NCBI GenBank assembly: GCA_037074765.1
Contig: JBAMDO010000572.1
Location: forward strand, 352,501-416,500
Length of the DNA stretch: 64,000 nt
DNA from: Mansonella perstans
Taxonomy: Eukaryota; Nematoda; Chromadorea; Rhabditida; Onchocercidae
Direction of reading: 5' to 3'
The notes under the pieces are model-generated. The model made no database searches. It worked only from the letters and a program-made list of their open reading frames with translations, and had not been told where the DNA came from. Position 1 is the stretch's first letter. Each line of letters begins with the position of its first letter. Positions 17,995-31,200 of the stretch are shown one piece after another. A program made the translations under genes and the position numbers.

Positions 17995-20900
17995 TCACGC
18001 AAACTTAATATCACTAAGTGAAGAGACAACCTTTTCAATATGCTTATCTTGCGATTCTCCATCTTGTTTGGTCCCATTATTCGATAAGTTTCCATCATTT
18101 TGAGCAATTGTTTGCGACGTTGCACTATCCCTCGAAGAACATTTTCGTCCCTCACCTTGTTTTTCCTTGTCAACCTTCTCGCAAAACATTTTATGGTTAC
18201 ACCAGTCTATTTTTTGGCAATCCGAATGACAATAATATATGTTCTGAAATACAGTAGCGCAAAAATGATTATTTTTTACAGACTTTCATTTACTTTAAAT
18301 AGGTTTTGAAACCAAATAGGCTCGCAGAAGTTTTTTTCAAGTATGTAAAAGTGATGTGGCACTAATTAAGTTAAAATTTGATAAAGATGAAGTTAATAAG
18401 AAATCACCTTACAACACCGCTTGGTGGAATTAACAGCACCACAAGTTGCACAAAAATGAGACGTTTCTACCATTCGCTGTCCCGAAAAAACCGACATTAT
18501 CACAAAGAATGCATCCGGTAAACTACCCTGAATAATCATTTTAATATATTTAAATCTTAAAATGTGAATTCACATTAAAAGACTGCATTGACATTAACTT
18601 ACAAATTCAACGGCTACAAGGTTCTTGACAAGTGCCTGGAAAAGTAGGCAGTGATGATATGGAAATGCTTGAACAGCATTCCTCAAATAGCGTTCCAAAT
18701 GCGGTCGTATATGACAGCTTTGTTCCATTTTCAACAACTGTTTCACATAATTTTCGATTATTGTTGACACTTTGCGACCTTCTTTTTCCAAAACAGTTTC
18801 CACAAATTTGCATGTATCTCGTACAGTATATAAAATTAACCACAGCTTCAATGACATGACCTGGAATTGAGAAAAAAAGATCGAAAACATTGAAATAAAT
18901 GAAATGATGGGAAATAATAATCGGAAACATAAAATCATATTCTGAATAAATCAGAATCCCATTTTCCTGTCCAACATGCAGCAAGTCTGTGTCATTCTGA
19001 TGGATAAAATCTTTCTTTTACTTAACAGAAATATTCCCGGGAATCCGAGATAAAATTCGAATTATGCATACCTCATTAGGTTCTTTGCATCGTAATTGCT
19101 TCTCAAAAATCCTATCCAAAACATAACAAAATTTTTGACGATGTTGCCATATTATTTGGTAATGATTACGCAGAAAAAGCATGACCTTAATGAGTGGCTC
19201 TCCTCTTAATCGTTAGACGGTATTTGCATTTATAAGAGATAAGAGAGAGGTTTTTTGGAAGTCTCAAGAATCACCTCCTGTATTTGCAGAAAAATCATCA
19301 ACGAGATTACAAAATACTACATGGATACGACTGAATAAATATCAACTAATTACCACTTTACTGAAAAACAGCTTTAAAAAAAATCGGAGAAAAACGAACT
19401 GCTTAAAAAAATAAATTAAACATTTAAAGTTTTCGTTCTAACCTACCCAAACGGGATGTATTATATGAGTTTTGATCAAATAATGCAGTGCCTGGGAGAA
19501 TTCTTTCGAATAAATTTCATCGCTATCAACCCCTTTAGGATGCAATAACCTCTCGATTTCATCCAGCGCCACATAATTATTGATAATACTAACGCATTCA
19601 TGTTGTCCTGCAAAATATCACCCAAAAAAGTTTAGCATTTTTCGTTTTAATATCCTCTCCATCAAACAAAATAAGTTTGGTAGACATGTCTGCCAAACTG
19701 AAAAGTAACAGGACATATTAAGTAAAACAGCAATGCACTAAAAAATTTAAAAAATAGATTGCTGTAAAATAACCAGTAAAATTCAAAAGCCTTTGAGAAA
19801 CAAAAATAGAGAAATTTAGAAATAGCCGAAATTTTATTTAAATCTATTCAGATAAAAATGCATGTCGGCTTTTGATTAATCAAAAATTTCAAATTTTTTT
19901 CTATAATTATTCAAACATTTTTGTTCAATTTGTCCAAAATTTTTTTTACTGAGAATTAAGTCGAACACAAACGAAATACAAAACAATTGAACTAACCTAC
20001 AAAAGCTGCCATTTCTGCGGCTGTTTTGCCAATTGTATTCGTCGAATAAACATGTGCTCCATAATCTAACAACAACTGACATATACCTGAAAACAGACAC
20101 TCATCATATTATATCTTGAGTAATTAATTAATTAAAAAATAAGCAGAATGAGAGTTCGAATAATAAATTTTGAAGCAATGAAAAGAGTAAATAAACAGTG
20201 CCACAAATTTTCTTTACAAATCGAACAAACAAAACAATCAAATCAAAACAGTTTAGACTAAAACTGAAAATTGCTTTCTGAATTAAAGTTGCAGAAACTA
20301 AAAGCAAAAAAAACCCTGGTGTCCAGCAATCGCTGCAAACATGAGAGATCTGTAACCACAGTCATGAGAACTGTTATTTGGATCGACACCATTTGCTAAC
20401 AAAAACCGAACCACATCTTCAAGGCCTGACCAACTTGCTTGATCCAGAAGTGACATACCAGTCTGGAAAAACTATTCGTTGTTGTATCGCGAGATAAAGT
20501 TGGTGATCGAATGCAACATTTTTGTATAATTCGAAGTGAAAATTTGTTCTAATAACTAAACCTTGATATGGAAAAGATGCATGCCACTGCAGAAGTGTAA
20601 GAGCAGCTACAACAGTTCTAGCTTCTGTATCTTAGAAATACAATCCTCCATTTTTTTCATGCATCAACAGATACTGCTATGTAAACGATTACAATCACTA
20701 ATAGTTAAGTTCAGAGATTCGGCAAACCTTATCGGTGCAATTAAGCGGAATACGCATACTCTTCAGAATTTGCAACACTTCTTTCGTATTCTCTAAATAA
20801 AAAAGAGAATTTCAAACTCCAGTTAACCAAGTAAACCTCGATTTCAAACCTAATTTCTTGGTTCATTAGGACAATCAAGTATTTCCAGATAACTATGCCT

Positions 20901-21077
20901 TAGACAAATTACAAGCCGATTTTCGAAAGGAGCTAATAATGTTATTCATTTATACTAAGGATTTAAGTTATTATTATAATTCAAAGCATTACTTTCTTTG
21001 ATTAAATCGAATATCCTTTCAGCATCTTCTCCTTGCTCATATTTCGGAATTATCGTTGCAGCTTCCAAATTATTCAT
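17995..21077 (-). CDS. daf-25: ANKMY2/DAF-25-type ankyrin and MYND protein
   Basis: Nine exons (21077-20993, 20792-20728, 20462-20315, 20086-19997, 19607-19447, 19185-19072, 18860-18603, 18527-18408, 18243-17995) join in frame to 429 residues, similar to human ANKMY2. Ankyrin repeats fill about residues 30-150 (TGMSLLDQASWSGLEDVVRF, YRSLMFAAIAGHQG, GKTAAEMAAFVGQHECV). A helical middle region includes HPVWVMLFL. A MYND zinc finger lies at 333-368 (CATCG...YCHSDCQ...CNHKMFCEK). The family in C. elegans and mammals helps bring guanylyl cyclases and other signalling proteins to cilia. The second MYND cysteine pair is adjacent (Cys345-Cys346) instead of Cys-x2-Cys, although the splice sites are clean. 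The tail is hydrophilic. A TTTTTTGCAG acceptor five bases before the ATG suits trans-splicing. Confidence 0.93.
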
Positions 21078-21083
21078 TTTGCT

Positions 21084-23814
21084 GCAAAAAAAAGAACACT
21101 TTAATTTTATAAGAGGTGAAATTAGAAATATAAATCCTACAAATTATCAGCTCTGTTTCCGTCCCAATTTTTCAGCAAAAATACCAGTCCAACTTTATAA
21201 CTTTTTTATCTTTGCATAATCTGAGAATTCATGAAATCTCAAATAATACCTGAATATCTGAAAATAATGACCAATACCGACCAATAATAATGATCAATTC
21301 AAAGATGTCATGCAACATTTAATCTCAAAAGCAATCAGAACTAAACTAAACAAATCTATCGGAAATACTAAAACAAGCCATCCATTAATTAATAATTGTT
21401 TGTCATACAATTCATATTTGTAAAAAGATGAGCTGTTGTTGCTAAGGTTACGAAAAATAATCAATTTCTGTTAAACACTCAACCATTTTCTTAACATACG
21501 GTTGTCATGCAGAAAATTCACCTGGCTTAGTCTCATTTGTCTAATTAATTTACTACCTTAATCCAGAACTATCACAAAATTTGATATGCAATAATAAAAT
21601 CCCTATTTAATTTAAATTTATGCGCATATCTGCTTCTATAAAGCACAAAATAATTTTGCAATCATGGAATTAAGAGAGCTTTCAAGAAATCCTCACTCTC
21701 CTATTTACACATACACTTAAAAATTTTCAATTTTGAAATTTCATGTCAAGGAAGGATTATATATATAGCTTCCTCTTGGTGTAAATGGCACATAGAGTGG
21801 AAATGTTATATAAATTTTTTCAAAAAAAAGTAAGAAAACAAAATTAAATTTTCAATAAAATATTTTACCAATTATGCTGTAGCTTTCCTTCATTTATGTA
21901 ATTACAAGTAAATAGCAAAAAGTGCGAAGCGAAATTTGAAAAAAGGAATATAAATATGTTAGTTTAATTGTTTCTGTCGTTAAATCGATCATTCAACATT
22001 CTCGATATACAACATTCTCGACATGATACATATTTATTCTTCATCCTTTCCCCAAATTCATTTCTTTCAAATAATCTGCAAATATGATAAAATAAAATGT
22101 AGCAGGTGTGTAACAAACATAGTAAACATTAATTCTGCAATTATAACTTAAAACAAAGCAAAATATGGCAAAGAAGAAGTGATGATAAATGCTGTATAAA
22201 CAACACATGAAAAATTAAGTAAATGCTACGTCAAATACTAGCATCAACAAATCTATCTACCTGTACTGATAAAGTGAAATATCGCTGTGATAAACAAATC
22301 ATCGTGACAAATAATGACCCATCGTAATGATAAACCTAAGGTATTACGTAGAAGTACGTGTACAAGTTGTCTCTATGTAGCTCTTTCACTAATACGGTGC
22401 CCTATGCTTGTCTTCTCTTTTATGCAATTTCATTTGTCAAATAAACATTTTAATTTGGAAATTTCTTCCAAAAATCTCATACAAATCATTAATCGAAAGC
22501 ATTTGTTCATTATTATTTCAAACATTAATTAGTAAAATATAGTGATAATTTTATGAAATTTTTTAAAATAATCAGGAGTGATTTCATTCGTTATCACTAG
22601 CTTTATTTCATTCCTCTTCTCATTTTTAGCTTATCTGTTGCTATCTTTTCTCATAAGTTTATTAAAAGATCTATAATTAATCTGAGTTTCTCTATCTCTC
22701 TTCAAATGATAATTTCAAAACAGATTTTTTTTTTTTTTGTTCGTAATTATCAATTTTCAAAAACTTTTTTTTTTAAATTCAGAAAATCTTAGACAATTAT
22801 ATTATTTCTGTAAGCTCAGATATTGTATAAGATTGTAAAATTATGAATGTTTCAGTTCTTTCTAATAATTATACACAATCATAATGCATACAGTACTCAT
22901 ACAGTAATGCATACAGTACCCTTATGATACTGTTGGTAAGCATCATTTCGTGTAATTCTTTTTATTATCCTAAAAAAAAATATTCTTTTATTCCGTAAAA
23001 TATTCCATAGTGCAATATTTATTATTCATTTATTTATTTATTAGCATGTTATAATCCATTTGCCACTTAAAATCAAATTTTGCAAATTCAAATGAAAGTT
23101 TAATGTGAACGACAAAAAGATTCTACTACAGACCAATATTTTATTTCTCTTCCATAAACTCCTTCTTTTGAATTTCATGAATCATTAGCCAAATTTTAAT
23201 TCTCCTTCTCTTTGTCCGGTATTCATGTTTTGAGCCAAAATTAAAAGTTTATTTAGTATTGTTTAAAAGTGATATATCAAAATTAAACATCGACATGGTC
23301 GAGAAATTCCTGTTCATTAATATGCTTGATTTTAAATTCAAAAAATTCATATTAAGAGATAATAAAACAAAATACAAAGCAAATATGACGACTAAATATT
23401 ATTATCATTTATTGCTAAAAAAATTCGATTTTTCTTTTCAGAAAATTCAGAATCCAATTTGCAATTTGCAATTTGTTGAAAAGAAAATAAAAGGTTTCAA
23501 TAGTTTTTGCAAAATGAGGTATACAAGACTAAAATACCGACTGCTACCAGAAAAATTCATGCTGGATGAATCGGAAAAATATATTTAGAATGCTTTCATT
23601 TCAAATATCAGAGAAAATTATTCCATACAACAAATAACTTTGGATCCAAAAATGGAGAGAAATGACTGTAGTAAGAACAAACAAAAATAATCATTTAGAA
23701 TAATTTTCTTTGTCAAATCTTCTATATCATATCTTTTATAAATTCAGAAAAGTTGAAACCGACATTAAGAAGCAATGTCCATCTATATAAATAAACATCG
23801 ACTCAAGTACACAT
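21084..23814. other. Intergenic region, no supported gene
   Basis: About 2.7 kb between the 5' end of daf-25 and the 3' end of the CCDC12-like gene. AT-rich, with T-runs near 22720-22770. A plus-strand open stretch at 23259-23588 begins with TTG and is rich in Lys and Phe; I reject it as a gene. The stretch probably contains the daf-25 promoter, but I can name no element. Confidence 0.5.
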
Positions 23815-24765
23815 TCAATCATCTTCTGGTTGCAATTCGCTGTAAGCACCTGAATTAACGGCATCAGCTAATTCGGTTTTCCCAACTTTCAACCGTTCAC
23901 GAATCAATTGGGCCATCGCACGACCTGTTTGTCTCTCCAATTTCGCCAATTTTTCCATAATATCGCGTTTTAAATCCCAATCAATCTATTAATAAAACAT
24001 TGTAATTATATTGCAAAATTTGCATGTCATAGAAAAATTTTAACTAATTTCTTAATCTTAATTCTTACGTGAATTCGTCAGCTGCATGTTTTCAAAACAA
24101 TTTACTTATGCTGTTCGATAAAAAAAAAAGAAAACAAGTAGACGAAAAATGGAAATTGAGCAAGTAAACCTTTCGCGGTGCTAATGTTGCGATATCAATT
24201 TGTTCCACAGCCCTAGTATCTTGAGTATCTGCTAACTGATCAGCAATCTTTTTCTCGACAGCAAACAAATCTACATCATCACGCTTATCACCCAAATCAC
24301 TCTGCGGCTCATAACTTCGAAACGTAAGCTTCATTGATTTGCTCGATGGTTCAGGCTCTGCTGTATCAGCTAAAATTTTTAAATGAAAAATAATAACAAT
24401 TTAGCTAACCTATTAATCAATTTCTTACCTAGTTAAAAGAACTCGATTTCATTTACAGTCTTTACGCTAAAACTTTTTTTTGTATAGCTCTATTCTCTAT
24501 CCTATCTCTGATTCAATTTTATGTATACCATTTAATGCACGAAAAATTAGAAAACAAAGGAATTTCGCAGGAGGATTGCCTTCAATATTTTAAAGAAAGC
24601 AGAAAACTTACCTTCCTGTTGGATTCGTTCACGCATTTCTTTCAGTCGTCGTTTTCTTTCATTCGCTTCTTCTTCCAATTTAACACTTGTATCAACAATG
24701 TCTACATCTCGCTCTTCAACAATTCCATCTGACATTTTCGATTCTTTACCAGTTCCAAGTGTCAT
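23815..24765 (-). CDS. CCDC12: CCDC12-like spliceosome-associated protein
   Basis: Three exons (24765-24612, 24369-24170, 23985-23815) join in frame to 174 residues; the human protein is about 166. The N-terminal part is a charged helix (LEEEANERKRRLKEMRERIQ, residues 30-49). The middle has KSMKLTFRSYEPQ and DLFAVEKKIADQL. The C-terminal exon carries the family hallmark, IDWDLKRDIMEKLAKLERQT followed by AMAQLIRERL. CCDC12 (cwf18 family) is a small component of the activated spliceosome, so a nuclear role in pre-mRNA splicing is expected from homology. A TTTTAG acceptor one base before the ATG marks the start as trans-spliced. It lies about 0.55 kb downstream of mrpl-22 on the same strand. Confidence 0.92.
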
Positions 24766-25319
24766 TCTAAAATGATTTAGAATTATTCATTCCCGCAGAT
24801 TCCAAGTTTTTTAGAAGTTCTCAAATAATAAAACTTCTACGCAGTTTCCTCTCATCCATTTACATTGGATTTGTCCAACATTATAAAACTGCTCTTCCCT
24901 TAAAGAAATAACAGCAAATATTTCTTAATGAAAACAAAATAAATAAGACAAAAATACAGTCCAATAAAAATATCCTTACCAACTTCTTCCTTGTATATCA
25001 TGCATCTCTTTATGCATCTATTATTAGAATAAAAAGAAATAAAAAGCTTGACACAAACTTCGAACTTTTGCAAACAGAAAAATTTTTTAGAAATTTTATC
25101 AAAACAGAAAAAAACAAATTAATACAGTTTTAAATAAAATAAATGGCAATTCGTACAACAAATACAACATATCCATCAATATTCTTTCCTTATTTCGATC
25201 ATGATTCAGTTAGTTTACATTATCTAAAACGGCAAAGAGAATAGAAATTACCGCTACAAAATGTTTTATTTCTTGCTTCCGAAAAAGCAAAATAAGTACA
25301 AAAACAGAAATGAAAACTA

Positions 25320-27263
25320 TTAAATACTATATTCGATAGAACGCTCCCTCAAATATTTGTAATAATCCTTCATTGTATCCCAACCATCCTTCGGCTCCCA
25401 TCTGTTTTTCATTGGTGGTCCATCACCTTCTTCAAGCCTACAAATTCATTAATTTATATATTTAAGAAAATAGGAAAATTTTATTTCTAATTTATGAAAA
25501 TGAATCACATATATCGATGTCACAAGCTTTAATAAGTTGAAAATAACATTTCAGCATATTATACGCTGGGTTTTTTTCAAAACATGACAATTAGTGCAAT
25601 TTTTTTCTTTTTACTTTACAATACCATACAATTCTAAAATGTAGGAAAAAGATTCATTAGAGAAATTAAACATTTATATAGCATTCAATAATAATATTCC
25701 GCAAGTTGCAGATCGCAAAGAACCTTTCGTTTCATCAACACTTTGATCAACCATAAATTACTACAACCGACTATACTATTAAATAGAAAGGAAATTAAAA
25801 AATGGATAACATCCTTTCAGCTCACAAAGAATCTTTAAAAAAATTTTTACGGTACAAGAGAGAGAGAAAAGTTAACCTTACGAAAATATTGATATATCGA
25901 TATCTTGTGACAGTGATACGTTCACGTGCATGGCGTCTATAACCTTTGACGATTTGACACTGAACTGGAAATGCTTCTGCAACATGCATATCCGAAGGAA
26001 ATTCAACATGAAGTTCTGTAGATGCTTTCTTTTTTGCTTCAATTAAAGCCTGTCTTAAAATCATACAAGCCTGAAATAGATGTGGCTGAAGCTGAGTGAA
26101 ATTTACTTATGTTACTGAAAATTCCTGAAGAAAACATTCCAATTAACTGCTAAATTTAATATATGACCATTTTCGAGCAATTTATGATTTTAAAAAAGCT
26201 AACACTAGAAGCATTACAATGAAAGTACCAAAATACCATTTTCGAACTTTATAATAAGCAAAAATTAAAAATTGTACAACGAATTTTGAAGAAATTTAAA
26301 ACCTTTTTACGCTGTAATTTTAACTGTTCCAATGCTTGGTCAACATTCAAACGCCAAACCAAATGACAAGCCATAAACATCCTTTTAGGACTACAATGGA
26401 TTGATTCACGACAGTAATAAACTTGCCGTAAAAGTGGCAAACCAGTCTCGGGGCTCACATAATTTGGTGGCCAAACAACCTGAAGAAGTCTTTTTTAATA
26501 CTGCAAATTGTTTTAAAATGCAAAGTATACGCAGATGATATAGCGATTGGTTTTGTTGCAATGACTTATGGAGTCCAAATAATACAATCAAAGAAGTAAA
26601 AGAGAAAGAAGCCTAGAATATAATATTTCCAGAAGCGTTAAAATATTAAAATAAGGCATAGAAATTGCGGAACAAATGAAATTCTATGATAACAAATTCT
26701 GGATTAAGAAAAAAAAACAATAAGAGATTAAGAAAAAAAGATATAAACACAACCTTGTTATAGTAGTTCCATTTTTCTGGTGTCATTACACTTTGACCAA
26801 TCATAGGATGTGCCTCACCTTCTTCACCATCTAATCGCTTTTCTAAATCCCACTCAGGAGCATAATACAATTTTGGTCGTATCTGCAATGACAATTATTT
26901 TCGAATAAATTGCTCTATTGCATTAAAGATAACTATTTAACGAAAATTCCTATGTTGATCCAAATATTAAGAAACGTATAAAATTTTCATTTAAAAAAAA
27001 AAGCCAATTCACATTTTCTTTAAAATATGCCTTAATAATTACATTCCAAAAGATGCTCCTACCCGTTCATCACACTGAAGCTTTGGTTGCCTAAGTTGTT
27101 GTCGTCGTTTCCAAGCTTCTTCAACAGTAATATCAGTACCAGGATATAACGTTCCATTATACCTTTGCGAAATTTGCAAAATTGATGAACAAGACGATAC
27201 TTGTGAATGATATGTCAAACAGGGATGTGCTTTTAAACATAAAACTGTCAATCGTTTCAACAT
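25320..27263 (-). CDS. mrpl-22: Mitochondrial large-subunit ribosomal protein L22
   Basis: Five exons (27263-27063, 26882-26754, 26479-26303, 26070-25877, 25437-25320) join in frame to 272 residues. The first 35 or so residues (MLKRLTVLCLKAHPCL...) are basic and hydroxylated without acids, as in a mitochondrial targeting peptide. The L22 core follows: VYYCRESIHCSPKRMFMACH, LNVDQALEQLKL, ILRQALIEAKKKA and GYRRHARERITVTRYRY, matching the uL22 fold that lines the peptide exit tunnel. The C-terminal extension (RLEEGDGPPMKNRWEPKDGW) is typical of mitochondrial L22. The exon 4 donor must be the one at 25876 (GTTAAC), since the earlier GTAAGG site would give a stop in the next exon. No trans-splice acceptor is obvious before the ATG. 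Confidence 0.93.
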
Positions 27264-28213
27264 CTCTCATTAGGGCCAATATTTCGAATTATTTTACAAA
27301 CATCCCGTACGCTTCTAAAAGCTGAAACAATTCAAATGCATTCAATATTTCCTTTAACGTAAACCTCCAAGTTAAGCATAAAAATGTTCGCATAAATTAA
27401 TAGTGTAAATCATCGACAACCTATCGAGCATATTTTTGTTTGCCGCCTATTTCACTTAATTCCAATTTCAAAATACCAATTATACCACCGTAGTAGCAAT
27501 AAAGATGAATGAAAACATTTCGATAGGAAAGAAACAGATGAAATCTATTTAGATTTCTAGCAAACACATAAATAGAATATTTAAACAATTACAGTACAAA
27601 AGGAAAATTTTATGAAAATAATGAATGCCATCAACATTACATAATTTGCATTTCAAAATATATCGAGATTGAATGTTAAGAAATGTTTTGGCTAACAAAA
27701 TCATTTCTTTCTTCGTTTCATTTTTGAAGAAATGAAAACCATTCGTAAACAAGCAAAAAGATTTCATTATCATTTAATTTGATTAGAAAAGGGTTATATT
27801 CGTATTGCAACCAACAAACGGTATGAAATTATCACCAAATATCCTACCATAATATACCCAAGTTATATATAACTCTGATTAAAAAGATGGAATATGCAAG
27901 GATAAAAGTTTCGGTCCACAGCGATGAAGTCAAATCGCCTGTACTGAAATTATTTAAACATAAATTAAAATGCAAACTAAAGACAAATTTACAAATAATT
28001 GGCAGTGATACAGTATAATAAAATCAATGTAACAATGAAACAAAATGAAGTGACGGTCTAATTTCATTAAAATATTATAATACCTAAAAACAAAAGGAAC
28101 CTAGTTCCAGGAAAGAAACATATGTGATATGCTTGGTAAAACATATTTCAAAAAAAAACAGCAAAAGGCATTTGGAGCAAAAATGTGACAAACATAAGAT
28201 GAACTAAAGACAA
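27264..28213. other. Gap between mrpl-22 and the sphingomyelinase gene
   Basis: About 0.95 kb of AT-rich DNA. I see no gene. It must hold the 3' end of the upstream sphingomyelinase transcript and the 5' end of mrpl-22, but I can place no element with confidence. Confidence 0.5.
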
Positions 28214-31200
28214 CTAATCATTCAATAGCATAGACACTGATGCTTTCGATGCTTTCAATGCTTTGTATTCCAATGTTAAGCCAATGAGACCGTACCACAA
28301 ACAAAATCCTACCAATAAGGTGAGAAAAAACCGAAATGTTAAGGCCTGAAATATAAATTCAAGTGAGAGTTTAGTTTTGCTGGTAAAATGAAACATATCT
28401 AAAAAAATGAAATTTTATAATTAATTGTTTATAACTGTTTGAAGCTTCTAAGGAATTTCGAACTGCTTCTCTTACAATCTCATATCACAAAATATGATTA
28501 GATCAAATTTTGGATGCAACCAGAAAAAATAAACGCAATTAGAAACATATTTCTTCAACTATTTTTTCTGCAAAAAATATTAAAAAAAAAAAAAAAAAAT
28601 ACAGACATCAACTAACCGCTGTTGTAACACCAGGAACATGCTGCTCAGCAAAAAAACTAGTCAGAATAAGTCCAACAAGAATAACAACCAAGCTAAGGAA
28701 AATAAAACGATCTCGTCTAATACGAGTTATTCCTTCCTGTTGAGTTTCGATAACTTTTTTCAGCAAATTCGGTGGAATTAACGATAAACTTTCGGTAACC
28801 TATAATGATCGAAGGCTAGCAAATCTCTTTAATTTTAAATTTTAAGCCCCAATTTTAAAACTATTCAATAACGAAAAATCAATTAAGCATGTATATTTAC
28901 TTTCCCGTAACTTATCACTCACAGTTTGAACAAGGTGAAATAAAGGTTTCATATTTCCCGGATTTCTCAGTCAGTATGATCTTTGCAAGAGTTTTACCAT
29001 ACGTAAAAGTTTTTTGAACGTAAACCACAGCGCAATAAAAAGATAGTAATGGCTGTCACTTTCAAGTATTTAAAAAAGAATGTAATACCGGTACTTCATC
29101 AAATGGAATTATCACATTTAAAATAGAAACAGATAGATACTTCGTAATACTGCTTCGATATGGAAAATTCGGCGTAAACTCCAACATGATCACTATAGTT
29201 GATCGATTTGTAGTCACTGATATGATTCATTCTTATTTCACACAGTTTCAATTCTATTTTACCTAGATAAAATGAATGTTAATATATGGAGCTTTCAACT
29301 TGACAAACTTTTATGAGGAAAGTAAAAATTAGTAGCAAGATCGACGTGAAAAAAAAACAGGTAAATCAAAATTCAGCCTCTTTCAATAATATTAATATTT
29401 GAAGAGAGCGAAGTACTGGACAAAAGTGACTGTGATTTCAGAGAATGAATTTAAGTTATTCGATCCGAGAATATGTCGTTGCAACTGCATACCACAATAA
29501 TCAACACATCTTTGTCAACAAGCATAATTCTGCTTCTTCTATCAACTGAGAAACTTAGCTTCGGTACTCCACAAATTATTGGAAAGCATTTCTCGCACCT
29601 TATTGGTTGTGTAACCATTTTCGCTGAGAGATTCATAGATGTGTAATCGATTGACAAACATCAAAGAGACATGATGAACAAAGCAAAATTTCGTAGAATA
29701 ATTCGTTTTCAACTTCTGAAGCACCAGTGTGTGAATATATTAAGTATTAGAGTGAAGAAGGAAAAACTCTTTCTGCTGATCAATCCTGTTGAAGACCTTG
29801 ATGATTTCGGTTTGTCACATCAGTTTGCTGAGCATACTTTCCAGATCGAATAGTTTCCTCAGAATTCTAAACGATGCGATAACAGCAAATCATGAGACGA
29901 TGACCACAATCATTTCTTTCAAAGTGCGAATTCAGCACTAATATTTTAGAGTTTCTATCTCATTTAAACCATAGAATTGCTGTCGTTGTTATCGTGTACA
30001 AATCATTCCTCATCCAAAGCCTATATGCGATCAAGAAATGTTCTCTTGCTTTTCCTTTCTTTAAAAATCCAATTTGAAACGCTAAATTTCATTTTCCGTC
30101 CCAGCCCAATGTTACACAGTTATGTACATCACAAACCAAACTTCAAAGCACGCTCTATCATCGAATAATAAACTTCAACAATTCAGAAAGTACAATAAAA
30201 TTTGAATTATGCATTCAAGTCCTAAATAATAAATTTCCAACCTGATACTATCTTGATACAGTAGATGCAATCATGCTATTAAACTTACTCTTTCCACTCC
30301 TGTACATAATATAATCCAAACGTTTTCCATTTTCATTTTTATTTTTGAGTCTTCGAGGTGTATAACAATTATCAGGCCTTTCGAAAGTTGCACCGAAGTC
30401 ATCGCAACTATTCTGAAATAATAAAGAACAAGATCTAAAATTTTTATTTTTAGAGAAAACTTCAGAAAATCAAAAATATGATACAGATGTTAACAACTAA
30501 TCTTATTCTTCTTCTAAACATCTAATATCGCATTAACATGAATTCTTGTCTAGTTTTTAAACAAGTTCCCAATTTTGGCTTTTATCGAATTAGACATATC
30601 ATTTTTAGACGGGGTATTTTAAGACTTTGAGCTACAAAGGAACATCACGGAATTTCGTTCAATTAAATTAAATTAAATTCGATGAAATTACTTTTATGTT
30701 AATACGATATTAAAAATAACCGGTTTCTGAATCCAAGCATCCATCAGGTTTGCGTTTTTTACGATTAATTGGTAAGCAAGGTTGTCGGGTTCAATATTAA
30801 AATCACCTAAAATAGTGAAAAAAAAAATCTTGGCACAATAAATTTAATTTACAGGTTTCAAAGTTTCTAAGCTTAGAAAATCAGCAATTCACGAAACGTA
30901 ATTCTAAAAAATTGCAGCTGAAAGCCTCATCTGCAACGCAAAAAACTGTGGTGCAGCATTACTCTACAATGCATTAGTTATAAAGAAACAGTCGTCCGAA
31001 TTGGCGAAAGTTATCAATAAATGAAATAAATTAAGCATTTTGATCATTGAGCTAGCAAGTCTTTTTCATAAACAACTGATTTACAGTGAAAGATTGGAGA
31101 GTCTTCAACACAAGTTGACTACATAAAAACAAACCAGCAAGAATTACGGCGTCGGCGGAATAACTTGTATGTTTAACGAACTGAGCCAGTTCAAAAGCTT

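Noticed and set aside
23259..23588. 109-codon plus-strand frame
   Set aside because: TTG start, Lys/Phe/Asn composition of AT-rich noise, no splice or trans-splice signals, no family.
29451..30168. Several open stretches within intron 8 of the sphingomyelinase gene, suspected as a mariner-like relic
   Set aside because: No DDE motif, HDNARPH-like string or terminal repeats could be found, and the possible matches were in the wrong order.
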